From Mobilisporobacter senegalensis (GTDB lineage: Bacteria; Bacillota; Clostridia; Lachnospirales; Lachnospiraceae): a stretch of 64,000 bases of DNA. Shown here piece after piece: positions 1 to 8,491 of the stretch. The position numbers and the translations under genes were made by a program. A model generated the notes under the pieces. It worked only from the letters and a program-made list of their open reading frames with translations. It had not been told where the DNA came from and made no database searches. Position 1 is the stretch's first letter; each line of letters begins with the position of its first letter. Location of the stretch: the NCBI RefSeq assembly GCF_003752155.1, contig NZ_RJVG01000001.1, positions 62,001 through 126,000 on the forward strand, read 5' to 3'.

Positions 1-21
1 TTTCATTCCACATCTGATTAA

Positions 22-2157
22 TTAATCAATTTTAAATATTAAAACGGAATCTTCCAAATTCTTAGCATCTGCTCTTAATCTTTCAGCTGCATGGTTTAAA
101 TCTTTCACTGCCTCTAACTGACTATCCACTGTAATTCCTAATTGTCCTGAGGCAGCGGCAGTTTCCTCTGAAGTTGCAGAAATACTTTCAATTGCTCCTA
201 ATGTGTCATTCTTTGAATCTTCTATTTTTACAAGCCCTGCGGATATTTTCTCAATACTCTTGGTTAAGCTCTCTACCTGACCGTTGATTTCGTTAAATAC
301 ATTTATGGTATTTAGAAGTGCTTCTTCCTGAGATATTACAATATCTTCAGCTCTTTTCGCTGTTGTTGCCGTTTTCTTGGTTTGAGACTGGATATTTTGA
401 ATAATTTCTCCAATCTGATTTGCAGATGAAGCAGATTGTTCTGCCAGTTTCCGAATTTCATCTGCAACTACAGAGAATCCTCTTCCTGCTTCCCCTGCTC
501 TTGCTGCTTCAATGGATGCATTTAAAGACAGTAGATTTGTTTGTTCTGCGATACTATTAATCGTTTCAACAATACTGCTTACAGATTTTGAATCGACTTC
601 AAGGCGCTCAATATCTTCAATGACAATCTTTGTAACATTGGCTGTATCCTTTGATTTTAAATTTAATTCATCTACAATAACGATTCCAGATTCCACTACA
701 TTTTTTGTATTCTGTGCTATATGATCCATTGCATTTGTATTTTTATTTAGTTCTTCGATTTGATCTGCCAGTCCTTCCATCTGTATCAGACATTTTTCTG
801 AGTCAGCAGCTTGTTGATTTAATCCTTGATCAATATCACTTACTGCAGATGAAATCTGTTTTGTCGCATTTAAGAAAAGCCCGGAATTATTGGATACGTC
901 ATAAGCGGAGGCTGACACTGTAGCGCTGACCCCTGCCATTTTAATAATTAACGTTTTCATGCTGACCATCATATTGGCAATGCTATTACTTAAAGCTAGA
1001 AATTCATCTTTTCTTCTTAATTTTACACTTACGGTCAGATCGCCTTCCGAAGCTTTTTCCAATACTCCATTCGTTTTATGAATTGCATTGCTGATTCCCG
1101 AAGACATAATGCTTCCTGTTATAATTGCAATCATGCTGGCAATAAGGACAATAATGACAGTTGCTGTCTTAACATCCTGTGCCTGTCTTGTTATCATATC
1201 TTTCGGTATCAATGAACATACAATGGCATTTCCATCCATTATTTTAGAATATATATATAAATAAGTATCCCCGTTATAATCTACATAGCTGCTTCCATTT
1301 TGCTTGTCACTTTTCAGGGAAGTTTGAAAGAATTCTCTGGATGCAAACTTAAAGCCTTTATCATACCCACCTTCTAATATTTCTCTATTGTCACTGGTTA
1401 TGAAGCCAGAAATACAATCCTCTCCTAAATTAACATCTTTTAAAGCTTTTTTTACAAAATCCATTTTTACATCCAGCACAATATATCCAATTGGTTTATT
1501 TGAGGTGCTATAAAGCTTATTAAAAAAGGAAAGTCCATAATCCTCATTTTTTATATTTACCAATTCATCCAGAAAAGTATGGTATCCACCCCAGTAAGAT
1601 TCATTTTCTGAATCAGCAATTATCTTTCCTTCTTTCGAATTCAAAAAATCGTTATATGTAGTTTTTGGCAAAGAACCATAGGAAGATATTCCATCTCCAT
1701 ATTCACTAAAAACATATACACTTTTAATAATCTGATCTCCTATCGTAGTTGAACTGGCTAACGACTGTGCCTCTTTAAAACCTGAAATTTCTTTCAGCGG
1801 ATCTCCTTTATAATATCCTGAATAATATTTCTTTAATTCTTCATTGGCATTGATTTGAGTGGATTTGGATATTACTGATTGAAATGCAAGGCTATAATAC
1901 TGACTTAACATATTAAGGCTGTTTTGACTGGCAGTTTCATAGCTGCTGATGATACCCCTGGAAGCTTTCGTATAGGATACTATCCCAAGCAATAGAATAC
2001 AACCTACCGGTATGATAAATCCTCCAATAAGTTTAACCCGGATACTATTTAATTTAAAATGCAATTGTCCTGTCTTGACCTGATTTCCCTTTTTAGGTAA
2101 TATAGCTGATAGTTTTTTCGAAAATCTTAACCCTTTTTTCCAACGGAATCTCTTCAT
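22..2157 (-). CDS. Methyl-accepting chemotaxis protein (dCACHE-HAMP-MCP)
   Basis: This is a transmembrane chemoreceptor that signals to CheA/CheW. An unusually long basic cytoplasmic N-terminus (about 40 residues rich in K and R) precedes the first membrane segment. An extracellular dCACHE-like sensor of about 270 residues follows, then a second membrane segment, a HAMP domain ([15 protein letters not shown]) and the signalling domain with the conserved hairpin tip [20 protein letters not shown]. The start at 2157 is chosen because GGAGGGG lies 7 nt upstream; an in-frame ATG 11 codons further upstream lacks a good site. It is a clear paralogue of the receptor at 15225-17390, sharing domain order, the basic tail and the YYSGYYK motif in the sensor. 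The ligand is unknown; the kinship with the receptor inside the sugar operon suggests a carbohydrate signal. Confidence 0.93.
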   Translation of the reverse strand: MKRFRWKKGLRFSKKLSAILPKKGNQVKTGQLHFKLNSIRVKLIGGFIIPVGCILLLGIVSYTKASRGIISSYETASQNSLNMLSQYYSLAFQSVISKSTQINANEELKKYYSGYYKGDPLKEISGFKEAQSLASSTTIGDQIIKSVYVFSEYGDGISSYGSLPKTTYNDFLNSKEGKIIADSENESYWGGYHTFLDELVNIKNEDYGLSFFNKLYSTSNKPIGYIVLDVKMDFVKKALKDVNLGEDCISGFITSDNREILEGGYDKGFKFASREFFQTSLKSDKQNGSSYVDYNGDTYLYIYSKIMDGNAIVCSLIPKDMITRQAQDVKTATVIIVLIASMIAIITGSIMSSGISNAIHKTNGVLEKASEGDLTVSVKLRRKDEFLALSNSIANMMVSMKTLIIKMAGVSATVSASAYDVSNNSGLFLNATKQISSAVSDIDQGLNQQAADSEKCLIQMEGLADQIEELNKNTNAMDHIAQNTKNVVESGIVIVDELNLKSKDTANVTKIVIEDIERLEVDSKSVSSIVETINSIAEQTNLLSLNASIEAARAGEAGRGFSVVADEIRKLAEQSASSANQIGEIIQNIQSQTKKTATTAKRAEDIVISQEEALLNTINVFNEINGQVESLTKSIEKISAGLVKIEDSKNDTLGAIESISATSEETAAASGQLGITVDSQLEAVKDLNHAAERLRADAKNLEDSVLIFKID

Positions 2158-2237
2158 TTGTTTTCCCCTCCAATTAACATAGCGATTCATTTCTACTATT
2201 CATTAATTGTAGGAAAAAACATGGTACTTTTTAACGG

Positions 2238-2269
2238 ATTATTTTTACCCACATAGGTATTATTTTTAC
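2238..2269. repeat. Direct repeat pair upstream of the chemoreceptor gene
   Basis: ATTATTTTTAC occurs at 2238-2248 and again at 2259-2269, exactly 21 bp apart (two helical turns), about 80-110 bp upstream of the chemoreceptor start. This spacing suits a dimeric regulator bound to one DNA face, but the repeat is very AT-rich and could be chance. Confidence 0.3.
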
Positions 2270-2281
2270 TTTTTCCCACTA

Positions 2282-2310
2282 TTTAACTAAAATTTCTCAT
2301 TTTAGTTAAA
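2282..2310 (-). terminator. AT-rich hairpin after the alpha/beta hydrolase gene
   Basis: TTTAACTAAAAT (2282-2293) and ATTTTAGTTAAA (2299-2310) form a perfect 12-bp stem with a 5-nt loop, 30 bp past the hydrolase stop. The stem is almost pure A/T and no U-tract follows on the minus strand, so termination strength is doubtful. Confidence 0.4.
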
Positions 2311-2340
2311 AATAGAAGCTGTACTCAATGTTCCAATGTG

Positions 2341-3534
2341 CTAATTATTTTTTGTTACCCTCAACAATTCATGTACAAATAATCCACTTTCATTGATCCA
2401 AGGACTATGACCCGAATGCTCAAACCAGATGATTTCTTTTTCTGGAGCAGTCAGTATTTTAAAATATTCTTCCACCAACGATGCCGGAGCATTTATATCA
2501 TATCTTCCCAAGAAAAAATATACCGGTATATCTATTTTCGTATGACCCTTTCGCAGGTCGGTTTCATAAAGTTGAGGATATACATGGTTAAATGTATTGA
2601 TAATCCCTCGTAAATAGTTGATTTTATCCATGATTCCATATTCCTCTGAAAGTAAATCCCGGAAGGTATTGTAGCCATTATTGTGGATTTCCGGGTTTCC
2701 TCCCATCAAATTACTTAGATACTGAAGGTATTCTGCGCTTTTCCATGTAACATCCCTGCCATAATACGGCGGCTTCCCATTAGCAATTAACTTTGCTGCC
2801 TTTTTCATATCTCCCTTCTCTTCTGCAAGTTCAAGTGCTTTTTGATAATCTATGATTTCTGTTTCTAAAAATGCTACCATCTGCCCTGTACCAATCAATG
2901 CATGATATAATTCGGGATTTTTTTCTGCTAAAAATATACCCAGAGCGCTGCCCCAGGACTCTCCCACAAGATATATTTTATCTTGATGAAAGTTTTTACA
3001 TAAATATTTCGTAAGTGCATATCCATCTTCAATATATGTAGCAACTGTAATAGACTTCGTGTTCACTGCTCCATATGATTTTGCCGAACCTGGCTGATCC
3101 CAGTTCACAACTACAAAATACTTTTCTAATTCCGAAAGGTCATGCCTTACTGCTGCCATTTGGGAACCACCTGGTCCTCCTGACAGAAACAAGAGTACGG
3201 GATTGTTTTTATTGTTTCCCCGTATACTGATCCACTCCTTACGGCTGTTTAATTCTACCTGTCTAAGTTCAGATATGCTGTCTGGTATTATTTCTCCTTT
3301 TTCATCTTTAATACCGGGAGTGGAAGCGCTTATCTGGGTAAACCAGATCAATACAATACACATAATGAATGTTATTATGCACGTAACTGCATTCTTTTTT
3401 AATCGTAATGTAATTCCATGACTTTCCTCATGCTTCATGTGCTTTATAGTAAAAATACTGCCATTGATTACAAGTCCCATAAGACAAATGCTTAACATTA
3501 ATAATATAACTGCAAAAATCATTACTTTAATCAT
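2341..3534 (-). CDS. Membrane-anchored alpha/beta hydrolase (proline iminopeptidase-like, S33)
   Basis: The protein is 397 residues. Two N-terminal hydrophobic segments (about 5-27 and 46-66) place the catalytic domain outside the membrane. The hydrolase domain has the S33 oxyanion-hole signature GGPGGS, the nucleophile elbow GESWGS, an acid Asp in GRYDIN and the catalytic His in SGHSPW. Start 3534 is supported by AAGGAG about 9 nt upstream; a longer open frame reaches 3756 but would cross the divergent TetR gene and its operators. Divergence from the TetR gene across a twin-palindrome region suggests that regulator controls it. Substrate is not predictable: S33 relatives include peptidases, esterases and tripeptidyl hydrolases. 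Confidence 0.8.
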   Translation of the reverse strand: MIKVMIFAVILLMLSICLMGLVINGSIFTIKHMKHEESHGITLRLKKNAVTCIITFIMCIVLIWFTQISASTPGIKDEKGEIIPDSISELRQVELNSRKEWISIRGNNKNNPVLLFLSGGPGGSQMAAVRHDLSELEKYFVVVNWDQPGSAKSYGAVNTKSITVATYIEDGYALTKYLCKNFHQDKIYLVGESWGSALGIFLAEKNPELYHALIGTGQMVAFLETEIIDYQKALELAEEKGDMKKAAKLIANGKPPYYGRDVTWKSAEYLQYLSNLMGGNPEIHNNGYNTFRDLLSEEYGIMDKINYLRGIINTFNHVYPQLYETDLRKGHTKIDIPVYFFLGRYDINAPASLVEEYFKILTAPEKEIIWFEHSGHSPWINESGLFVHELLRVTKNN

Positions 3535-3554
3535 ATCTTCAATCTCCTTATTTT

Positions 3555-3605
3555 TTGACCACTGTTCAACATTTTTAATATAACAGAATTTTGAACAGTG
3601 GTCAA
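3555..3605. promoter_or_regulatory. Twin palindromic operator between the hydrolase and TetR genes
   Basis: TTGACCACTGTTCAA (3555-3569) and its exact reverse complement TTGAACAGTGGTCAA (3591-3605) flank a 21-bp AT-rich spacer. Each arm is itself a TTGA-N7-TCAA palindrome, so the region offers two operator sites centred 36 bp apart. It lies in the 115-bp gap between the divergent hydrolase and TetR genes and probably covers both promoters. TetR-family autoregulation with control of the divergent gene is the usual arrangement; binding here is inferred. Confidence 0.75.
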
Positions 3606-3649
3606 CAATAAATTTATATGTTATAATATATAGCAAGGTGGTGCATAAC

Positions 3650-4252
3650 ATGGATAAAAAGGAACTCATATTAAATGCAATGGAAAATCTTTTGCGGGAA
3701 GGTAAGGCTGGTACAGCTTCCGTCAGCGATATAGCGAAAAAAGCAGGAATAGCCAAGGGAGGGATGTATTATTATTTCCACTCCAAGGAAGAAGTACTGG
3801 ATGCATTGGTGGAAAGGCAATATGGCAGCATTATAGAATCTTGCCGGATACTCATTGAACAAAGCAGTCTGGATGCAATTTCAAAATTTGCATTATTACT
3901 AAAAAGCTACACGGCTTCATTTATAGACGCTTCCCTGGACGAATATCTGCATAAACAACAAAACGCTGCAATCCATCAGAAATCTCTTTCCAAAATATTG
4001 ACTGCTTTGACTCCAGTCGTATCTGGAATTATTGAAGACGGTATACAAGAAGGTTCTTTTACATGCGGATATCCCCAGGAATATGCGGAAATCATTATGT
4101 CTGTATTTACCTTTTTACTTGATCCCGGCATTTTCGGATGGCAGCCAGAGCAGATCATAAGAAAGCTGCAGGCACTTGCTTCATTGTTAGAGAAAGGGCT
4201 CAGTGTGGCAGAAGGCAGTTTTGCTTTTCTCTGGAAAGTCCAAACAGATTAA
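3650..4252 (+). CDS. TetR/AcrR-family transcriptional regulator
   Basis: The 200-residue protein has the TetR layout: an N-terminal helix-turn-helix at about residues 17-50 (SVSDIAKKAGIAKGGMYYYF followed by HSKEEVLDAL) and a C-terminal helical ligand/dimer domain. ATG at 3650 is preferred because AAGGTGG lies 8 nt upstream; a GTG at 3638 sits inside that site. It is divergent from the membrane hydrolase gene and likely represses both itself and that gene through the twin palindromes at 3555-3605. The effector is unknown. Confidence 0.88.
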   Translation: MDKKELILNAMENLLREGKAGTASVSDIAKKAGIAKGGMYYYFHSKEEVLDALVERQYGSIIESCRILIEQSSLDAISKFALLLKSYTASFIDASLDEYLHKQQNAAIHQKSLSKILTALTPVVSGIIEDGIQEGSFTCGYPQEYAEIIMSVFTFLLDPGIFGWQPEQIIRKLQALASLLEKGLSVAEGSFAFLWKVQTD

Positions 4253-4257
4253 GTAGC

Positions 4258-4294
4258 AAAAAGCCGATATGCGTCACCAGCATATCGGCTTTTA
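4258..4294. terminator. Bidirectional terminator between TetR and ROK kinase genes
   Basis: AAGCCGATATGC (4261-4272) and GCATATCGGCTT (4280-4291) form a 12-bp stem with a 7-nt loop, flanked by A-rich sequence on the left and T-rich on the right. It therefore serves the plus-strand TetR gene ending at 4252 and the minus-strand kinase gene ending at 4320. Confidence 0.85.
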
Positions 4295-4319
4295 TTATTG
4301 AAAGTCATTTATTAACTTA

Positions 4320-5192
4320 TTATTCTTCACAAGCTAAAACGGCTAATTGAAGACATCCCATAATTCCCTGATTATCATTTAAACCAGCCGGAACAATGTA
4401 AGTATCCAGATCATCCAGTTCTTTTGTCTGAATATAACCATTCAGCATTTCTTTTACTTTCTCACGTATCAGCGGAAATAAGTGTAGTTGATGCATAACA
4501 CCTCCGCCAAGAATAATTCTCTTAGGGGATATTGTAAGTATATATGTCATTAGAGCCTGGGCGATATAAAATGCCTCCATCTCCCATACAGCTTCTTCAT
4601 CTGTTAATTCTTTCCCAGATTTCCCCCATCTTGCCTCAATGGCAGGACCAGCTGCAACACCTTCGAAACAGCATCCATGATATGGGCATTTTCCCTCATA
4701 ATTGTCTTCCGGGTGTTTTGCAAGAAGAATATGTCCTGCTTCCGGGTGAAGCATATTATGCAATAATTTTCCGTCTGAATATACCCCAACCCCAACTCCG
4801 GTGCCAATCGTAATATAGATTCCTGAATCAAGTCCTTTTAAAACTCCCCAGGTAGCCTCTCCAAGACAAGATCCATTTACATCAGTATCAAATCCTACCG
4901 GTATATGCAGTGCATCTTCAAAAGCACCTACAATATTATAATTTCTCCAGGCAATCTTTGGTGTTGATGTAATATATCCATATGTTGGTGATTTCTTATC
5001 TAGATCAATTGGTCCAAAACATCCGATACCTAATGCATCAATCTCTTTTTCTTTAAAATATTGAATTAATTTTGGCATAGTGATCTGTGGAGTTTCTGTT
5101 GGAATAGAGATCTGTTCAAATATTTTTCCTGTTTCATCTCCAATGGCACAAACCATCTTCGTTCCGCCTGCTTCTAATGCACCTAATCTCAT
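4320..5192 (-). CDS. ROK-family sugar kinase (fructokinase, GmuE/YdhR-like)
   Basis: A 290-residue ROK kinase that phosphorylates a hexose, most likely fructose or mannose, using ATP. It has the N-terminal phosphate loop EAGGTK, the catalytic-region FDTDVNGSCLGEA, the ATP motif ITIGTGVGVGVY, the zinc-binding stretch with GHILL and CPYHGCCFEG, and the C-terminal GGGVM. The sequence recalls Bacillus GmuE (YdhR), whose gene lies in the glucomannan operon. Start 5192 is chosen because it opens directly on the ROK motif with AAGGAAGG about 11 nt upstream; a 24-residue upstream extension is not family-like. It stands alone but fits the mannoside-like locus starting 3 kb away. Confidence 0.88.
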   Translation of the reverse strand: MRLGALEAGGTKMVCAIGDETGKIFEQISIPTETPQITMPKLIQYFKEKEIDALGIGCFGPIDLDKKSPTYGYITSTPKIAWRNYNIVGAFEDALHIPVGFDTDVNGSCLGEATWGVLKGLDSGIYITIGTGVGVGVYSDGKLLHNMLHPEAGHILLAKHPEDNYEGKCPYHGCCFEGVAAGPAIEARWGKSGKELTDEEAVWEMEAFYIAQALMTYILTISPKRIILGGGVMHQLHLFPLIREKVKEMLNGYIQTKELDDLDTYIVPAGLNDNQGIMGCLQLAVLACEE

Positions 5193-5235
5193 AGTAGTTT
5201 CAACCTTCCTTATCCTAAAATTATATATTAATTTT

Positions 5236-5264
5236 ATTTTAACTGAGAACCGGTAAATTATCAA
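5236..5264 (-). promoter_or_regulatory. Promoter of the ROK kinase gene
   Basis: On the minus strand, TTGATA (5259-5264) and TAAAAT (5236-5241) are separated by 17 bp, about 45 bp upstream of the start codon. Both hexamers match the sigma-A consensus at five of six positions. Confidence 0.5.
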
Positions 5265-5334
5265 TACAGTCCATTAAATTTCCGAAGATTCGCCATATAA
5301 ATATAAAGATTCACACTATGATTAATGAATTTTA

Positions 5335-5383
5335 TTGACACCCATGTCAGCATATGTTATTCTTTTACTGACAGAGGTGTCAA
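5335..5383 (+). promoter_or_regulatory. Promoter with twin TetR-type operators
   Basis: Consensus -35 TTGACA (5335-5340), 17 bp, then TATTCT (5358-5363) with an extended TG two bases before it. Two palindromes of the form TGACA-N4-TGTCA lie at 5336-5349 and 5369-5382, centred 33 bp apart; together they also make a 16-bp inverted repeat with two mismatches. One operator covers the -35 and the other the start site, a classic repression layout. The downstream TetR protein is the obvious ligand, giving autoregulation of the TetR/phosphotransferase pair. Confidence 0.75.
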
Positions 5384-5405
5384 TAAAAAAGAAAGAGAGA
5401 TAATT

Positions 5406-6017
5406 ATGCCGATACAACTCTATGATAAAGATGAAATTTTAAATTCCTGTCTAAAGATTTTTGCCCATCATGGTTATGAGAAAACCTCAACATCTATGCT
5501 GGCACAGGCAGCAGGTATCTCCAGAACATTAATCTTTCATCATTTTAAAAATAAAAAAGAATTATATCTGGAGATACTGGATCACTGTATGAAAAAAGCA
5601 ATGGATGAAATGGATGCAAGATCTCTTGCTGATGAATCTGATTTTTTTGAAGCCAGAGAGAAATTCAGCCATTTAAAATTCAATTTTGGTAAGAATAACC
5701 CTGAAGTATACATGATCGTAAAAGATATCTTATACCATATACCGGAAGAGTTAAAAGCCGAATTTTTAGAAAAATATGGTGACCTCCAAAAAAAGATAAC
5801 CCTATTCTGGGAGAAATTATTTGAAAAGGTTCCTTTAAAGGAAGGATTAGATCGAAAGCAGGCTTTTGACCTTGTTCAGCTTACTTTAGAATATTTTGAT
5901 AATAAATATTTCACAGAATCCATTGATGGAAATCTGATTGATGATGAATATTATAAACAATTTATTATAGAAAGAAATAAATACCTGGATATGATACGAT
6001 ATGGAATTCAGGCTTAA
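5406..6017 (+). CDS. TetR-family regulator of the phosphotransferase-like gene
   Basis: A 203-residue TetR-type repressor. The N-terminal HTH is seen in the first 50 residues (TSMLAQAAGISRTLIFHHFK, then NKKELYLEIL), followed by a helical ligand-binding domain. ATG 5406 is preferred over an upstream start at 5325 because the longer version would begin before the promoter and translate both operators; a purine-rich AAAGAGAGA precedes 5406. The stop is 12 nt before the next gene's ATG and the next ribosome binding site begins at the stop codon, so the two genes are translationally linked. It likely senses a small hydrophobic compound related to the partner enzyme's substrate. Confidence 0.88.
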   Translation: MPIQLYDKDEILNSCLKIFAHHGYEKTSTSMLAQAAGISRTLIFHHFKNKKELYLEILDHCMKKAMDEMDARSLADESDFFEAREKFSHLKFNFGKNNPEVYMIVKDILYHIPEELKAEFLEKYGDLQKKITLFWEKLFEKVPLKEGLDRKQAFDLVQLTLEYFDNKYFTESIDGNLIDDEYYKQFIIERNKYLDMIRYGIQA

Positions 6018-6029
6018 GAGGTGGATTGT

Positions 6030-8387
6030 ATGAGCAATATGGTTAAAAAATTTCAGGATATAACTCCCGAATTGGAAATCTATGCCGGTGGAAAAGGTTG
6101 TATGCTCTCACAGATGTATCAGACCGGCCTCCCGGTTCCGCCTGGGTTTGTGATCTTTCCTTCTGCTTTTTGTGAAGGAAATTTAGATAAGGATGCCTGG
6201 AAAGATATCAAAATATATATTGATGAATTAAAAAGAGGCTATAAAGGTGCAAAATTCGCAGTACGTTCTTCTGCCCTCAGCGAAGATTCAGCTGCTGCTT
6301 CTTTTGCAGGAGAATTTGAAACTGTTTTAAATGTACAGGAAGAAAAAGAAATCCTGGAGGCTATTGATACTGTAATCGAATCCGGTAAATCAGAACGTGT
6401 AAAAGTATATAGTGAATACCAAGGGATGGAACATGCTCACCAATTAGCCATCGTTGTCCAATTAATGATCCCATCTCAGATCTCAGGCGTACTTTTCACA
6501 GTAGATCCTATTACCGGCAGCCGAAGAAGTATGTCAGGGAACTATGTTCATGGTCTTGGAGAACAACTAGTCTCTGGTGAGGCAAATGCACTTAGTTTCA
6601 AATTAATACGACCAAAAGGAAAATATGAAGGGCCCGATGAATTTAAAAAGTATAGCAAGAAATTATTCCAATATGGAATGAAGTTAGAAAGAAGTTCTAT
6701 GATTCCCCAGGATATTGAATGGGCTGTATCAGATGGAAGATTGTATTTACTCCAGGCAAGACCAATTACAACTTTAACACCTGGCAATTTAGATAAATAT
6801 GATATAAATGATTCCTTAACAGGTGACGATTTATGGGTAAATACTAATGTTGGTGAGGCGATTCCAGATGTAATTACCCCTTATACATGGAGTATCATCC
6901 GTAATTTAGATGAAAAAATGACTTTTAGCAAAGATTATTATGTCTGGTCAGGAAATATCTGTGGGCGGATTTATTCCAATTATAATCGCAGAATTTCCGC
7001 TTATACCTTACTTGGTCTTCCTGTGAAGTCCGCACTTAAGATATCAGGTACTTTTTTTGGTAATCTTCCAAAGGAGATAGAATTTCCAATCTATCCTTAT
7101 ACAAAAACAGATTTATTTAAAGAGATCCTTCCTAAAGTGCTTAAATTCAGTAAAAATGTCAGGAAAGCTTCTAAGACAGCATTCAAAGACATTGAAAACA
7201 ATCCTGTACAATGCCTAAGAATACAAAACTTGATTCATAAATGTTCTTCCAAAGAAGAATTAATAAGCTTGTGGGAAACAGAACTCAAACCATATAGCGA
7301 CAAAATATTATGGTTACATGGTTTAGGTGGCAGCAAAGGTATCGTCACAATGAATGTAAAAAAGAAATTATTGAAATTTGTAACAGAAGAGGATGCTAAT
7401 ACTCTGCTCTCTAATCTGCGGGGAACTTCAGAACTAGCAAGTCTTGGTCCCGTTACAGGTATTAGCAAAATAATGAAAGGTGAAATGTCAAAAGAAGAAT
7501 ATTTCTCAAAATATGGTCATCGGGGACCTCATGAATTTGAGCTATCCATTCCACATCCGGCAGAAGATCCAAGTTGGATAGACCGCCAGATAGAAGAATT
7601 CATAAAATCAGAAACAGATGTGGACGGTCTTTTAAAAAGGCAGCATCTCCAATACGAAGATGCATTATTAAGCTTTAAGGAACGCTACCCTAAAAAGACA
7701 GGATGGCTTAAAAGGCAGTTAGCTAAAGTATCAGAAGCTGCAAGGACAAGAGAATCTGCCCGCTCAGAGTGGACCAGAGTATACCGTCTTAATCGTACAT
7801 TTGCTTTAAAGGTTGGCGAAATAACCGAAATAGGGGATGATGTTTTTTATCTGTATATAGATGAAGTCTTGTCCTTACTTGCAGGTGATGCTACTTCCCT
7901 TCCATATATTCCAATCAGGAAAGAAAATCATGAAAAATATAAAAAACTTCCTTCTTTTCCAACAGTAATCCGGGGGCGTTTTGATCCATTTACCTGGTCA
8001 AAAGAATCAAATCGAAGACTTGACTATTATGATGCTTCCAAACCCATTACAGTTTCCTCCAATACGGAAAGCCTGACTGGCTTTGCCGGTGCTGCCGGGC
8101 GTGTAGAAGGTACTGTACGCATTCTTAACGTTCCGGAAGAAGGGCATACATTGCTTCCAGGCGAAATTCTTGTAGCAACAACTACGAATGTGGGATGGAC
8201 ACCACTCTTTCCCAAAGCTGCTGCAATTATTACAGATGTAGGTGCACCACTTTCCCATGCAGCCATTGTAGCCAGGGAACTGGGGATACCAGCCGTTGTA
8301 GGCTGTGGCAATGCAACTGCAAGATTAAAAACAGGGGATAGAGTTGTAGTAGATGGAGGACAGGGAACGGTTCACTTACTCCCATAA
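6030..8387 (+). CDS. Rifampin phosphotransferase-like / PEP-synthase-like enzyme
   Basis: The protein is 785 residues. An N-terminal PPDK-type ATP-binding domain (about 10-250) shows KGCMLSQM, RSSALSEDSAAASFAGEFET, DPITGSRR, GLGEQLVSGEA and DIEWAV followed by LLQARPIT. A central region of about 400 residues resembles the RIF-binding part of rifampin phosphotransferases (SEWTRVYRLNRTFALKVGE, DDVFYLYIDEV). The C-terminal swivelling domain carries the phosphohistidine motif GAPLSHAAIVARELGIPAVV (His about 743). The PEP/pyruvate TIM barrel of true PEP synthase is absent, so the acceptor is probably not pyruvate; known rph proteins phosphorylate rifamycins using the ATP beta-phosphate. AGAGGTGG precedes ATG 6030. 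Control by the adjacent TetR suggests an inducible detoxification or modification enzyme; the true substrate is unproven. Confidence 0.8.
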   Translation: MSNMVKKFQDITPELEIYAGGKGCMLSQMYQTGLPVPPGFVIFPSAFCEGNLDKDAWKDIKIYIDELKRGYKGAKFAVRSSALSEDSAAASFAGEFETVLNVQEEKEILEAIDTVIESGKSERVKVYSEYQGMEHAHQLAIVVQLMIPSQISGVLFTVDPITGSRRSMSGNYVHGLGEQLVSGEANALSFKLIRPKGKYEGPDEFKKYSKKLFQYGMKLERSSMIPQDIEWAVSDGRLYLLQARPITTLTPGNLDKYDINDSLTGDDLWVNTNVGEAIPDVITPYTWSIIRNLDEKMTFSKDYYVWSGNICGRIYSNYNRRISAYTLLGLPVKSALKISGTFFGNLPKEIEFPIYPYTKTDLFKEILPKVLKFSKNVRKASKTAFKDIENNPVQCLRIQNLIHKCSSKEELISLWETELKPYSDKILWLHGLGGSKGIVTMNVKKKLLKFVTEEDANTLLSNLRGTSELASLGPVTGISKIMKGEMSKEEYFSKYGHRGPHEFELSIPHPAEDPSWIDRQIEEFIKSETDVDGLLKRQHLQYEDALLSFKERYPKKTGWLKRQLAKVSEAARTRESARSEWTRVYRLNRTFALKVGEITEIGDDVFYLYIDEVLSLLAGDATSLPYIPIRKENHEKYKKLPSFPTVIRGRFDPFTWSKESNRRLDYYDASKPITVSSNTESLTGFAGAAGRVEGTVRILNVPEEGHTLLPGEILVATTTNVGWTPLFPKAAAIITDVGAPLSHAAIVARELGIPAVVGCGNATARLKTGDRVVVDGGQGTVHLLP

Positions 8388-8456
8388 TATAGAATATATA
8401 AAAATAGTACTGGTATTCATCCGACTTTAAATCTATTGTCACCCATTGCATAAAAT

Positions 8457-8490
8457 ATTCTCCCCCACTATATTTGAAGTGGGGGAGAAT
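8457..8490. terminator. Strong bidirectional terminator
   Basis: ATTCTCCCCCACT (8457-8469) and AGTGGGGGAGAAT (8478-8490) form a perfect 13-bp, GC-cored stem with an 8-nt loop. It sits between the convergent phosphotransferase-like and phosphohexomutase genes; T-rich sequence follows on the plus side and an ATATTTTA stretch on the minus side. Confidence 0.85.
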
Positions 8491-8491
8491 G

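Noticed and set aside
6030-8387. Annotation as phosphoenolpyruvate synthase
   Set aside because: The PEP/pyruvate-binding TIM barrel is missing and the central region resembles rifampin phosphotransferases instead.
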